Below, piece by piece: positions 32,165 through 43,659 of a stretch of 64,000 bases of DNA (within the stretch, counting starts at the first letter, position 1; each line of letters starts with the position of its first letter). Source of the DNA: Lucinisca nassula (taxonomy: Eukaryota; Mollusca; Bivalvia; Lucinida; Lucinidae); the NCBI GenBank assembly GCA_963580285.1, contig OY757014.1, positions 100,752,072-100,816,071 of the forward strand, read 5' to 3'. The notes below the pieces were generated by a model. It saw only the letters and a program-made list of their open reading frames with translations. It did not search any database and was not told the origin of the DNA. The translations under genes were made by a program, and so were the position numbers.

Positions 32165-34990
32165 ATGAACGTTAAGGACAGGGAAACACTTTCAGAAACA
32201 GAATTGTTTACTGGTGATGCGTCCTACCAGGACCTTCGACCGACTGCACTAGTCCCTAGACCTCACTAGGGTGATGAATCTAGAGGTGGAGTCATCTGCA
32301 GACATCAAGTGAGAAGACGGGAGCTCGTTCCAATCTGAGATTGTTCTAGGGATGAAGTAGTTTAGGTCGTAGTACCAAAGCATAAATCCAAAGCGTTAAT
32401 CCAAAATCATTCATCAATAGACAAATGGCAAATATCAATGTTCAGACCAACAGACAAGGACTCCAGAAGAGTGTAAATGAAGCTAAATTTGTAGATGTCA
32501 GTCCTAGTGCCAATTTTTTGGAGGGCGAATGAATGTTTTTCCGCAGTGTTGTCTTTGAAGCTCGTCCATGGGTATACTGGCTTTACCCTTTATATAAAAG
32601 TTTCAGCCTACTTTGCTTTCTCCACCATTTAAGAGACACCCACTTTAATAGTTTCAAAATGTCAGTCATACTCCAAGTTTCAAACGAGTAGTTCCCAGTT
32701 ACAAAACGGGCCGCACGTTTTTTAATCTTCTCCAGTTCCTCCTGGAGGGTAACAGTAGGTGAATCCCAACACGTACTTGCATATTCCAGGACTGGACGAA
32801 CCAGTCCCTTGTATGCCATTTATTTTACGTCTTGTGGGTATGCTGACAGATTCCGTCTCAAGAAGCCAAGGGTCCTATTTGCCTTTATACAAACATTACT
32901 AATGTGAGTGTTCCAACTGAAATCATTCGTGATTGACACACTAAGGTATTTAATGCTTTCTACAATTTTAAGGAGAGTTCCTTCCAATTCATAGGTAGCA
33001 TTGGTCTTTTTGATCCATTTTCTTGTAACTTGCATCATGTTACATTTACTGGGTTGGAACCGCATTCCCCACTTCCTAGCCCAGCTATTCAATTTGTGAA
33101 TATCATATTGAAGTTTCACTGTATCTTCCGAAGTATTTTTTATTTCATGGTAACAAACACAGTCATCAGCAAATAGCCTTATTTCTGAATCAATTTCCTG
33201 TGAGATGTCATTTATGTAAAGGGAGAAAAGAAGTGGGCCAAGAACTGTCCCCTGTGGGACTCCAGACAGGACGGGGACCAATCAGATTTACTTCCATTAA
33301 CAACCGCCCGTTGCTTTCTATGGCATAGCAAAAGCATCAATCCATTTTAAAGTTATGCCACCAATATCGTATCCATTGAGTTTGAGTTTGCAGAAGCGCA
33401 TGAGGAGGTGTATCAAAAGCTTTCTCAAAATCCAAGATGAATGTGTCAATTTGTCCACGATTATCCAAGATTTTAGCCCAATCATCTATCACTGTCACTT
33501 GTTGTGTTTCACAGCTATGGTTCTTTCTGAAAGCATTCTGTCTATCAGATAGTAGTTTATGTTGGTCAAGGTGGGCCATTACATTTGAACAAACAATATG
33601 CTCCAAAAATTTGGACGGTACACATGTGAGCGATACAGGGCGATAATTACCAGCACAAGTTCGATCACCCTTCTTGTACAATGAGCATATATTTGCTAAA
33701 GAACATTCCCCAAGAATTTCACCCGAATCAAGTGACTGTTGAAAAAGGTAAGCAAAAACCGGACCTAATTCATCTGCAAGTTCCTTTAGGACTCTGGTAT
33801 GCATCTTATCAGGTCCTAATGCTTTAGAGGGTTTCGGACCTTTCAGAAGTTTGATTACACCTTCTTTAGTTTCAACAATGTTCTTCATGAACGGGACCGA
33901 CCTCTCAAGCAAGGGAACCTGGTTGTGCTCTTTTTTTTGTTGAACACATCCGTGAACTGACCGTTTAATTCCTCTGCTTGCTCTGCCTCAGTTTCAGTGA
34001 TGCCTGTTCCATTTCGATTTTAATGGGGGATACCTTAGATGTCCTTCTTTTGACCATAAATGTACCGATAAAAATAGCCTTTTTGAGTGAGTCTTAGTTT
34101 TTCTGAGAATTTTAAGTCTAGTCTCAGGTGTGATTTAGATTTGCTCCATTTTGAGGGGATATGTTTATCTGCTGCCTCCTGTATAAAAGAACTATTAAGA
34201 TTGAAGTTTTCTTGCACATCAGACAAGGAAATCCGTGATTTTACCCTGGGAAAGAAATTTATGTTCTGACCCTGGTGTTCCGACCCCAAATCGAATATAA
34301 TCGCGTGTTTGATAAATGCACTGGTTGATTACAACCTCATGCGCGGCCTCGTCATGCGTGACGTCACTAAACATTCCTGTTGTGTCATCACAAAATGGCG
34401 GACGTCGGTAACCGAAGTGACAGCAGCATTAAAAATTCGCAATAGAAATGGAAGGTATGCAAGAAAAAGAATCCTATATGGGTTTGAGGGGTGAATAGAA
34501 AAATCCGTTCCTCGGGATCACTGTCCGGCATCACTCGGCAAGCCTCGTGATGCCGGACAGTGTCCCTCGGGATGGATTTTTCCATCCACACCTCACACCC
34601 ATATAAGATTCTTATAAGATTGAAGTTTTCTTGTACCGACCGAGAACATGAATGTCCGTTGAAATATTTCTCTTTTGCAAAGTTGAGTGCATCATTTTTC
34701 TTGGACTCAAAATCACCTTTCTGATACAAATACACCTTTCTCCTAGGTTTCTTTTGTGGGAACAGGAAGACCTTTAATGTCGCTGCTATCGCGTCATGGC
34801 CACTTAATTTGTCCGATGAGTGGATATCTTGAGTTGAAAGAATGAGATACAAAGTGTTTTCCTCCTGAGTTGCAAAGTGCACTAATTGTTCCAAGTTGTG
34901 ATCATTCATGATGTCAATCAATATTTGTTCTTCTGACTGACTTAATACACAATACCATTTTTTTAAGTCTGTCCGGACAAGATATGTCTC
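32165..34990 (-). pseudogene. LINE (jockey/CR1-like) ORF2 remnant: endonuclease C-term, reverse transcriptase, C-terminal region
   Basis: Read right to left: the end of an endonuclease domain (HNLEQLVHF, LSGHDAIAATLKVF, 34640-34930), a linker (QENFNL...IQEAADKHIPSKWSK), then the reverse transcriptase (KGPKPSKALGPDKMHTRVLK; GNYRPVSLTCVPSKFLEHI; DFEKAFDTPPH; LSGVPQGTVLGPLLFSLYIND; IRLFADDCVCYHE with the catalytic FADD). Next comes YKGLVRPVLEYASTCWDSP and, after a further break, PRTISDWNELPSS near 32300-32380. The frame is broken near 32500-32583, twice around 33300-33395, near 33925 and near 34030, and the hairpin element 34215-34614 interrupts it. The 5' part, with most of the endonuclease, is missing. 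Dead copy. Confidence 0.88.
34215..34614 (-). mobile_element. Hairpin element Q, inserted in the LINE with a 19-bp duplication
   Basis: An exact 19-bp direct repeat TAAGATTGAAGTTTTCTTG occupies 34196-34214 and 34615-34633. On the minus strand it encodes the QENFNL stretch of the LINE, which therefore appears twice. The insert contains a long hairpin (about 34473-34603; ATGGGTGTGAGG / CCTCACACCCAT, inner CTGTCCGGCATCAC / GTGATGCCGGACAG). Its other end has TCCCAGGGTAAAATCACGGA. A second copy lies at about 37318-37707 in opposite orientation, and an end fragment at 48895-48940. Confidence 0.8.
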
Positions 34991-34994
34991 TAAA

Positions 34995-35205
34995 GTTGAA
35001 ATCACAAAATACCAAAGGGACAGAAACACAAACATGATACAACAGACCCTAATGGAAGCATCAATAGCGGAAAGCCAAAAGGACAGTTTCTTTCCCACAA
35101 TATGGCCAACAGGCTATCCAAAATAAAATAAGATAAGCGACACAAACACCAAAAGACAAACCATAACAAAAATAAACCGGGGGGGGGGGGGTTGGGGGGG
35201 GGGGG
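34995..35205 (-). repeat. Repeat X copy ending in poly(G)
   Basis: Reverse-complement repeat X (CCAAAGGGACAGAAACACAA ... TTCCCACAATATGGCCAAC), then G runs at 35179-35208 corresponding to the C run that leads plus-strand copies. Confidence 0.8.
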
Positions 35206-35474
35206 GGCTTAAATCGATTTTAAGTGGCCACAATCCTCGCCCTTACCTCCGTCGCGATTAAGACAAATAATTTGTTCAGTTAGCATGAACACTGTCTAAC
35301 ACTGTCTATTCTGAATGCAAAAGGCTCAAACCTCTGAAATTTGGTATGCAGCTTCATCTAGTTAAATTGTCCCGCCCAAGGGTCCACCGGTTTAACATAG
35401 ACTTATATAGGGAAACCTCTTAAAACGCTTCTCATATGAAACCAGAAGGCCCGGTTCCTTGATGTTTGGTATGA
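35206..35474. repeat. Repeat X lead-in and family C fragment
   Basis: AAATCGATTTTAAGTGGCCA, then family C core pieces (GAAATTTGGTATGCAGCTTC, TTTAACATAGACTTATATAG). Confidence 0.55.
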
Positions 35475-36336
35475 AAATAAAAATCAAAAATGAGTTCCTT
35501 TAAGAGCAATGAAAACATTCATAAGAAAGAAGATGGGTCATACTACGTAGTTTCGGCTAATAAAGCCTCATCAGTGACCCTGTAATAATCCGGCAAAGAA
35601 AGCCAGAGGAAACATACTGCAATTTTGCGAATTTCGAATAGGCCATAGATTCAAAGACTGATATAAATCAAAACGGGGTCCAAATAATTAAAAACCTGTC
35701 TAAAAATATGAATCTAAACCAATAATTTATTTCTGAGTTCTCAGAATATTCACGCTGATCTCAAAGGACCAAAAGTAAAATATAAACTACACTATGGTTG
35801 ATGTACGGGGAGACGTTTTACGGCCGCCACACGGCACAACACCAGCTGCAGTGAAGGCAAATAAAAATCAAAAATGAGTTCCTTTAAGAGCAATGAAAAC
35901 ATTCATAAGAAAGAAGATGGGTCATACTACGTAGTTTCGGCTAATAAAGCATCATCAGTGACCCTGTAATAATCCGGCAAAGAAAGCCAGAGGAAACATA
36001 CCTCAATTTTGCGAATTTCGAATAGGCCGTCGATTCAAAGACTGATATAAATCAAAATGGGGTCCAAATAATTATAAACCTGTCTAGAATATGAGTCTAA
36101 ACCAATAATTTATTTCTGATTTCTCAGAATATTCACGCTGATCTCAAAGGACCAAAGTAAAATATAAACTACACTATGGTTGATGTACTGGGAGACGTTT
36201 TACGGCTGCCACACGGCACAACACCAGCTGCAGTGAAGGCAAATAAAAATCAAAAATGAGTTCCTTTAAGAGCAATGAAAACATTCATAAGAAAGAAGAT
36301 GGGTCATACTACGTAGTTTCGGCTAATAAAGCCTCA
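35475..36336. repeat. Tandem repeat, 2.25 copies of a 382-384-bp unit
   Basis: AAATAAAAATCAAAAATGAG starts units at 35475, 35859 and 36241. The content is the reverse complement of the 'GGCCTAATTGGCCG' repeat family (TTTCGGCTAATAAAGCCTCA, GTTTTACGGCCGCCAC). Copies are nearly identical, so the amplification is recent. Confidence 0.88.
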
Positions 36337-36600
36337 CCCAGGGAACATCTACGAAGTATATTAAAGTTATAGCCATTGGGACCATTTTTTGGCCTCACCC
36401 CTTGGCCCAACGGTTTTACATACCAGACTTATAAAGGGGAAAACCTTTAAAAATCTTCTTTTCTGAAACCATAAGGCCAAAGTCTTCGATATTTGGAATG
36501 AAGCATCATCTCGTGGCCCTCTACCAAGATTTTTCAAATTATAGCCTTGGAGCAAACAAATAGACCTGCCCTGGGGCCCACTGCTTTTATATAGAATTAA
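36337..36600 (-). repeat. Helitron-like family C fragment
   Basis: Two decayed core units (AAAATCTTCTTTTCTGAAAC, GATATTTGGAATGAAGCATC, ATTATAGCCTTGGAGC). Confidence 0.6.
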
Positions 36601-37140
36601 GGCATTGTTAGTTAGAGTGAGCCGGTTATATTTGTCTGGTGCACTAGGACCAGACCCTCAATGCCCACAAGGTCCCAGATAGTGAAATAAAAAGTCAGCT
36701 CTGTATTGTCAAAGGGAACCACCAACCCATAAGTCTGCCAAACCCTTGGGCCAATTTGATTCAAACTTCACAGTAATGTTGTCTAGGTGGCTGTCTACCT
36801 ATGGAAGCTGAAATGGTTCCAATCCGATGAACACGATGACCGCCAGAGCTATATAAGTAAAAACATTAAATGACTACTCCTGTACCCACGGGCCAATTTG
36901 ATTCAAACTTCGTAGGGAAATGGCTTAAGTGACCCTTTACCTAAGCAGCTACAGTTTCGCTCTGATAGGCAAAAGGGTTGCCAGAGCTACTAATAGAATT
37001 ACGTCAACAATTTGCTTCTTTCAAACTTTGCAAGATTGTTGCTAAGGTGACCATATATGGAAATGCAACAGATATGCTTCACGGAATAAGATGGCTGTCA
37101 ATTACCCATATGACTTTCAGAAGCTATGTGGCATCTTAAA
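36601..37140. repeat. Degenerate tandem repeat, about 120-bp unit
   Basis: 'GGGCCAATTTGATTCAAACTTC', 'CTACCTATGGAAGCTGAAAT' and 'GCCAGAGCTATA' recur about three times between 36740 and 37090. This resembles another Helitron-like core; no ends identified. Confidence 0.55.
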
Positions 37141-37184
37141 ATCAGGTGAGCGATTCAGTGCAATCTTGGCCCTTTTGCTTATGT

Positions 37185-37270
37185 ATATACTGCTAATATC
37201 ACTGTATTTTGGATATCCGTTTGGCCATTTTATCGGGAAATAAAATGTGTTTTTGCTTTCCGTGTGCGAT
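37185..37270 (+). repeat. Repeat X fragment
   Basis: GTATTTTGGATATCCGTTTG and GGCCATTTTATCGGGAAATA match the middle of repeat X. Confidence 0.5.
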
Positions 37271-37317
37271 ATTTTAATAAGGTGGAGTTTTTCTGTCCAT
37301 GTCAAGTGTACCGTAAT

Positions 37318-37707
37318 ATTATAAGAATCTTATATGGGTGTGAGGGGTGGATGGAAAAATCCGTACCGAGGGTCACTGTACGGCATCACGAGGCTTGCCT
37401 CGTGATGCCGGACAGTGACCCCGAGGGACGGATTTTTCTATCCACCCTTCACACCCATATATGATTCTTTTTCTTGCATACCTTCCATTTATTAGCGCGG
37501 TTTTTCAATGTCGCAGTCACTTCGGTTACCGACGTCCGCCATATTGTGATGACACTACAGGAATGTTTAGTGATGTCACGTAACGTGCTGTGACGTTAAC
37601 CTTAACGATGGCGCATACGAGGTCGTAATCAAACAGTGCATTTATCAAACATGCGATTATATTCAATTTTGGGTCGGAACACCAGGGTCAGAACATAAAG
37701 GGGGAGT
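37318..37707 (+). mobile_element. Hairpin element Q, second copy
   Basis: Starts ATAAGAATCTTATATGGGTG, long hairpin 37331-37463 (inner GGCATCACGAGGC / GCCTCGTGATGCC), then TACCGACGTCCGCCATATTG, GGGTCGGAACACCAGGGTCA and AGAACATAAAGG. Same order as the copy in the LINE, read on the opposite strand. The right edge is approximate. Confidence 0.7.
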
Positions 37708-38547
37708 TCCAAATCTGCCCACGCACAAATTTTCTTGAAACTTCATTTGTTATTTACTTCAGGACTATCAACTATATATATAGCTTTGTTTCATTTGATA
37801 AATTACTATAGGTCTCAGGAGAGCTCCCTGGGGTAGTCCCCTGTAGAGGTCAAACACACCTGTAAATTTTCAGTCTTAAATCAATAAGTATCATTATTTT
37901 CAAAGTGTGTTGCTTTGATTGGCAACAGAACTCTATAAGGATTAACCTAATACAAAAAATGTAAATGTGTATATGTGTTTTAATTTTTCTGATAAATTTA
38001 TTTACAAAATTTCTTCTACTTTTCATGAAAATTTATAAAAAAATGAGATTTTCATCATAAGTATTAGATGTGTTACTGATCTTGTCACCCCAAGATATTG
38101 CATATAAAAAGACACTGTTTACAGACAGGAGTTTCGGTTTTTGACTTTTTAAAAGTAAATGAGAACATACACTAGCAAAGTAAACAAGTTCAATCCAAAC
38201 ATTTTAAAGAGAAAAAAAAAATAAAATTCATCCATGCAATGCTCATGATGGATGTTAGTGTTGACAGTATTGCAAAAATGATAATCCTCAAAAAATTACA
38301 TTACCGAACAATAGGAAAAAGACAAGGTGTTTTATTTGGTCTTTCTGTATATTTTAAACCCTGCAATACAAAGACACTTGATGTCAGTAATATGCAATGA
38401 CGTATTGAATCTACTTAATAAATTACTTTCATATTCCTATTTTTTTCTTAAATTATTTTTGTTGTTGTCATTTTTACTTCTTTAAAATAAAACAGCAGCC
38501 AATAAATTTCCAACTATGAAGGGACAGACTGATTTTTCGATTTGTGC
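37708..38547. other. No gene recognised
   Basis: AT-rich spacer with A-rich runs. No coding or element support. Confidence 0.45.
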
Positions 38548-38679
38548 TAATGATTGATTAGGCCCCCGTCCATCGGGACTTGAATAAATAGATGGGCTGC
38601 ATGATGCTTTCAGGCAGAGCTGAAACCGACTGCACACGAGCACTGATAAATCTCTTACAGGATCTAAGCCTGCTCACAT

Positions 38680-39206
38680 TACGATTACACACCCGTGTGA
38701 TATAGTCCATTTTTCAAACCTCGAAAAAGGTATTTTTTTTCTGATGAAAATTTGTGATATTTTTCTTATTTATACTCCAAACATAGGTTTGGGGTGCTCG
38801 TTAGAATCGCCTCATTGAGGCGGTTCTAACGAGTACCCACAACCTATGTCTTGGAGCAGAAATAAGGAAAATAATGTTTACCCCCGTAACCCCAGTTTCT
38901 ATATATATAATGGGGTTAAGGGGGTCTTTATTTCACGGACTTTTCTGAATCCTGCCCGCACACTAGTACTGGTTAACCGCTTAGAGGATCTAAGCCTGTC
39001 CCGGAACCGCGGTGCGAGGCGGACCGTCCATACTAATAAACCCTATTGGTTTCATTGGGTGACAGGGCTTGAGGTGTCATTTCATCTCAATGTCGGGTAA
39101 AAGTCCCACAAAATTGGAAGCAACGTCTCCAAAATGACCTTTACAGTGTTGACGGGGACGTTAAACATCAAATCAAACAAAATTTCACGGACTTGTTCAC
39201 GTGATG
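38680..39206 (-). mobile_element. Family P subfamily B MITE, itself split by a SINE
   Basis: Left terminus CATTACGATTACACACCC, central palindrome at 38798-38840 (GCTCGTTAGAATCGCCTCAT), arm AACCCCAGTTTCTATATATA. The right terminus ACTTGTTCACGTGATG comes after the inner SINE. At most CA is duplicated at the host SINE junction. Confidence 0.85.
38943..39181 (+). mobile_element. SINE-1, 5'-truncated, innermost of the nest
   Basis: Starts at TTCTGAATCCTGCCCGCACA and ends CATCAAATCAAACAAA. A 13-bp exact duplication ATTTCACGGACTT (38930-38942, 39182-39194) lies in MITE sequence. Truncation plus target duplication is the LINE-mobilisation signature. Confidence 0.93.
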
Positions 39207-39401
39207 CAGGCGAAGCGGTGCAATCGGTCCGTCCAGGCTTATAAACCGTATTGGTTTCATTGGGCGACAAGGCTTGAAATGTCTTTTCATCTCAATGTCG
39301 GGTAAAAGTCCCACAAAATTGGAAGCAACGTCTCAAAAATGACCCATACAGTATTGACGGGGACGTTAAACCTCAAATCAACCAACAAAATAATGATTGA
39401 T

Positions 39402-40775
39402 AGGTCCATGTGTTAGTAATTTTTTCTTACATCACTTGGTCAAAGAGACTCACCCTCGGCTCCCCCCAACAAAGGTTTTGTGAGATCATGAAAACCATTT
39501 TCTGCATTTTTTCGAGGTTTAACATCTGCAAAATTGTAAGCTACAATGTCTTAGTCTTCAAAATAAATGCAGAGCTAGTCACACTGTAACTAATTGTAAA
39601 ACTGGCATTTGGTATACACTTCCATAAATGAAATAGATGGAAGGCAAGTTGCTGTAACTAATGCATTTGATAGCTGATATTGTATTTAGATATTGTATTC
39701 GCATTTTTAGTCATCTGTATGCAGTACTTGTCATCTATGTTAAGTTTTCTAGCTTTGTATTCATCAGGTTTTGTAAATGGCGTAAATCAGCTGTTAGCTG
39801 TACTATTAGCATATTTGCTGAACCAAAATTTGTAGTTGGTCTTATATTTTTCTATAATACTGATAGCAAATATACCGTTTGCTCTTTTCTTCCTCTGAAA
39901 TCGTTCGAAAGCTGAACTGAATAGTCTTCTCGATTATATTACGTCATGTTACTAAAAATAACTGGATCATATTTAAGAATATAAATAGATCATATTTAAG
40001 AATACAAAGGAAAGGTCTGCTGCTTTGTAGTCAGCAGAATGAACAGACGTTATCACAATAACAATAATAAACGTGCGTATTGTGTGTCTTTTGCAAACAT
40101 GACCAACCCTTAACAATTCGCTTTAGAACTTTAAAATCAAGAATGATCAAATACTTCTGTCATTTTGTGAATTGCTTTTATTTTTTCAATAGCAGTCATA
40201 CTTAAAACTAAAATGAGAAATTCTAAAGTTGTGTAATTCGCATTTCCAGTCTTTAAACTTCGTTTTAGCTGAGACCTCAAAACAAATCAGTGGTAGAAAT
40301 GACAACTTCACCAATATCTGCCATACTTCATGCCAGCGAAAGGGAAAATAAAACTAGAGAAAATGACCAAGGGGTCATGGATACCATCGACAGATGCATT
40401 CTAGTATTGCAGAACACAAATTTTAAGTTTATGACCTTGATCTCAATCAAAGTTCAAAGTGTGCCATCTTGGCAGCAGAAGTCAAATCAGTGTTACTGTA
40501 CTGTGTCAGCTGTCAAGTAATACCACATATCAACTTCCAATAACATAAAAGATAGAGATCAAATGTTTTACATAAACATGTAACATGCATATAATGCAAC
40601 GTTCTGTCACTGTTACCTTTACCTTCTGTGTCAGCTGCAGCAGCAGTCGCATGACTGTAACTATACATTATCTGCTGTAAATTATAATATATCATACAAA
40701 ACTCCAATGCAGTCAATACGATGAATGGCAAAAGTTTACAATGACCATTCAAATTCTGCGACCATGACCTTCTGT
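39402..40775. other. No gene recognised
   Basis: Open frames at 39661-39915 and 40290-40520 lack ATG-proximal or domain support. A locally duplicated CTGTCA...CAGCAGCAGTCGCATGACTG block lies at 40610-40660. Confidence 0.35.
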
Positions 40776-40796
40776 CAGCAGCAGCAGCAGCAGCAG
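40776..40796. repeat. (CAG)7 microsatellite
   Basis: Seven uninterrupted CAG units. A shorter, interrupted version lies at about 40635. Confidence 0.9.
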
Positions 40797-40916
40797 CCAC
40801 ATAACTGGAACAATACTCTATACGTGTCACTTTAAAAGTAATACCCGTTTGGCATTATAAGTTCACACTGCAAAGTTAAAGGAACAAAAATAAATCTGGA
40901 AAGTAGAAGTAAAACA

Positions 40917-41155
40917 AAGATCAGGAATCGATACAATTAACTTACTCCACCCATAAAAGACACCAAAGGGAAAGAAATACAAACACTAAGCGACCAGACC
41001 ATAACGGAAACCTAAACAAAGGAAGGCCATAAGGACAGTTACTTTCCCACAAAATGGCCATATGGCCATCCAAAACCAAAAGACACAAGTGATACACACA
41101 GTAAGTAACAAACAACACATAAATCAATCGCCACTGAAGAGCCGCCTTGGAACGG
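40917..41155 (-). repeat. Repeat X copy
   Basis: Reverse complement: AAAGATCAGGAATCGATACA at the left, GAAGAGCCGCCTTGGAACGG at the right. Confidence 0.8.
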
Positions 41156-41629
41156 AAGTTACCAATATGGCTTTATCCTAATTAGTGGCGCTAGCCAAAC
41201 CCGGGCACTTGACCCAGAAATGTTACTGACCCATGTTTAAGGCAAAGCCAAAGAAACACGATATACAAAATAAAATGTGTTGGACAAGTGACTAGAAAGA
41301 TATAAGAATTAAAGCAAAACTTTGAAGTTAAGTGTTGACGGACGTCCACGCGTTCTCACGAAACAGTCAATATGTGACTTTTCGTAGGCGGGACAGATTT
41401 TTATGTGTCACTTATTGTGCGACAGCCACTTAAAAAGCTATTTGTTCTCATGAAATGGGTGTTAAATTGATAGAATGTATGACGGAAAGAACTGCAAGTG
41501 ACTGTGTCGGAATAATTCTATAGAAACCAGTTAACTATAATATCGTGGGCTCAGAAAGACAGAAGGACAAACAGGCGGAAGAAAAACAGACACAGGACGA
41601 AAACTACATTACCCTCAACATTCTTCTCA
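41156..41629. other. No gene recognised
   Basis: Spacer with no supported feature. Confidence 0.4.
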
Positions 41630-42610
41630 TGCCGGGGGAAATTATCAAAATATTCCTAGCGGTTTGAAAGTTATATGTTCATCATCAGCTAGTGAAAAAT
41701 TTGCCTCGGCAAAACTATTTATATAAAAAGTATTGCATTATACAAATTGGTTAGGTCTTGCCAATATAAATCTTCATGCCAAAATTATTGAAATATACCT
41801 TGCGGATAATATATCTAAAACGAGTTTGTTATTATTTTACAACGGAGAGGCTTTCAATATTAAGAAATTTGGCATTAAATAATATAATTAATTAGATATT
41901 GTCAATATATATCTACCTGCAAAAACTTATCAAAATATTCCTTGCGGTTTGAAAGTTATAACGTCTATGTCAGGTAGTGAAATTTTTGCCTCGGTGAGGC
42001 CAATTATAAATAAATCGGGCATTAGACAAACTCATTTGTTTGGTCTTGTCAATCTATCTGCATGCAGAAACTTAACAAAATAGTCCTAGTTGTCTGAAAG
42101 TCGGTTAGTAACACTTTTGCCTTGGTCAGGCTTCTTGTGAAACAATCAGGCATTATGATGAGGCCTAATTGGTCACTGATGAGGCCTAATTGGCCGAAAC
42201 AGCTAGTCTGGCCCAGAAAACATGTACACTCCATATTTTTCAGTTCTGCGGTGTATTCCTTGCTTCCAAAGGTTAACCCTTTCTAGAACATATTAGACGG
42301 TCCTGCCAATATACATCTGCTTGCCAAAACTTATCAAAATAAAAGTTATATACCTCCAATCAATTTATGATTATTTTGCCTTGGCAATGCCATTTATGTA
42401 AAGAAACCAGGCATGAAGCTATATTTTTGACTAGATCTTATCAATATATATCTGTTTGCCGAAAAATTGTATAAAATATCTCTAACGGTTTGAAATTTAT
42501 ACGTCAGATTTATAAAGAAATCAAGCATTAGACGATCTCATTCGTAAGGTCTTGTCAATATTTATCTGCATTCAGTTTCTGAAAATGTTGCCTCGGCCAG
42601 GCCAGAAATC
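41630..42610. repeat. Degenerate tandem array, five or six units
   Basis: Unit order: 'CAAAATATTCCTAGCGGTTTG', 'AAAGTTATACGTC', 'TTTTGCCTCGGCAAGGCC', 'CAGGCATTAGACAAACTC', 'GGTCTTGTCAATATATATCT'. GCCTCGGC-type marks fall near 41702, 41991, 42119, 42380 and 42590. A 'GGCCTAATTGGCCG' repeat fragment interrupts it at 42155-42295. Confidence 0.7.
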
Positions 42611-42614
42611 TGGC

Positions 42615-42765
42615 ATTAGACTGCTGGTGGTGCTGCTTGACGTAGTCTTGGATCGATCCCGGGCTTCTCCAGACTTTTGGATGAGTCTTTAAACCGAGGT
42701 CCCGTCTCCGTATGACCTTAGCTGTTGGTGGAACGTAAAACCCAAACACTCACCCACTCTGGCCG
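42615..42765 (+). mobile_element. Putative tRNA-type SINE fragment
   Basis: B-box-like GGATCGATCCCGGGC at about 42649, then GAGGTCCCGTCTCCGTATGA, TTGGTGGAACGTAAAACCCA and a CACTCACCCACTC tail. This resembles mollusc SINE 3' ends. The A box is not clear. Confidence 0.5.
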
Positions 42766-42794
42766 GGGACTGGACTGCGCGGATCCTAACGACA

Positions 42795-42978
42795 AGCGAC
42801 AGTGACACTCTGGTGCTGAAGGCCTGTTGTCACCTCAGGAATCCCATGAAGTCGGCATGACTTTAAGAAAGCCACAAAAGGCCCTGGAGGCACTCTTTCA
42901 TCAATCCAGACATGTTGTGATATCGATCTGGACTGCTCAAGAGCTGAACAGAGAATAATAGTGATGATGCCACTGCTA
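42795..42978 (+). repeat. Dispersed repeat 'GTGACACTCTGGTGCTGAAG'
   Basis: AGTGACACTCTGGTGCTGAA, CCCATGAAGTCGGCATG, AAGCCACAAAAGGCCCTGGA, GAGCTGAACAGAGAATAATA. The related pieces at 44530-44641 and 45606-45665 are two halves of one copy split by a DNA element. Confidence 0.7.
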
Positions 42979-42990
42979 CGTTCGTTCGTT

Positions 42991-43292
42991 CGGCCCCCGC
43001 CCATAGGGGCTTGAAGAAATATATGGGTTGCATGATGCTTCCACGCAGAGCTGAATCCGGCCCGCACACTAGTACTGGCAAACCGCTTAGAGGATCTAAA
43101 CCTGTCCAGGAACCGCGGTGCGAGGCGGACAGTCCATGCTAATAAACCCTATTGGTTTCATTGGGCGACAGGGCCTGAGATGTCATTTCATCTCATTGTC
43201 GGGTAAAAGTCCCACAAAATTGGAAGCAACGTCTCCAAATGACGTTTACAGTGTTGACGGGGACGTTAAACCTCAAATCAAACAACCAAAAA
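42991..43292 (+). mobile_element. SINE-1, full length, inserted in a CGTT-rich site
   Basis: Head CGGCCCCCGCCCATAGGGGC to tail CAAATCAAACAACCAAAAA. The target duplication is ACGTTCGTTCGTTC (from 42979 and from 43293). Confidence 0.9.
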
Positions 43293-43318
43293 ACGTTCGT
43301 TCGTTCGTTCGTTCGTTC
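43293..43318. repeat. (CGTT)n microsatellite beside the SINE
   Basis: Six CGTT units on the 3' side against about three at the 5' target copy (42980-42991). Confidence 0.9.
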
Positions 43319-43659
43319 AAGGTAGGGCATTTTACGTCTGCCAGGGTCGAGCGGACAGAACTCCATAGCTCTACAGCGAGACGTAAGTTATGTGCTTCTG
43401 GGCTTCGGATCGTGGCAGTTTGTCCAACAAGAGTTAATCGCGTTGGACTGCCTGTGCCCTACCGAGTAAAGTGAAGGACTGCCAGTTTTAGAAATTTTAA
43501 TGCCAGTCTCAATTGAGCCAAAAATGTATAGTAATCAGTGACAAATCGGCTGCAGATCGCGATTTCTCTACTGTGCTCGAGAGCAGAAAGTAGGTCAACG
43601 GTGCACTCTCTTGGGGCCGCGCGATTTTGGCCATCGGACTTAGGCTGCAAATGAAGCAT

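Larger units (their letters stand above)
38559..39390 (+). mobile_element. SINE-1 split by a MITE (outer element of a three-level nest)
   Basis: Head GGCCCCCGTCCATCGGGACT to GATCTAAGCCTGC at 38676. It resumes as CAGGCGAAGCGGTGC at 39207 and runs to the tail CAAATCAACCAACAAAA. An 11-bp exact duplication TAATGATTGAT flanks the whole (38548-38558, 39391-39401). Removing the interior restores the consensus GCCTGCYCAGGCRAAGCGG. Confidence 0.92.

Noticed and set aside
34388..35098. 236-codon open frame on the minus strand
   Set aside because: A chimera of repeat X, LINE endonuclease tail and element Q joined by chance; only the LINE part is meaningful.
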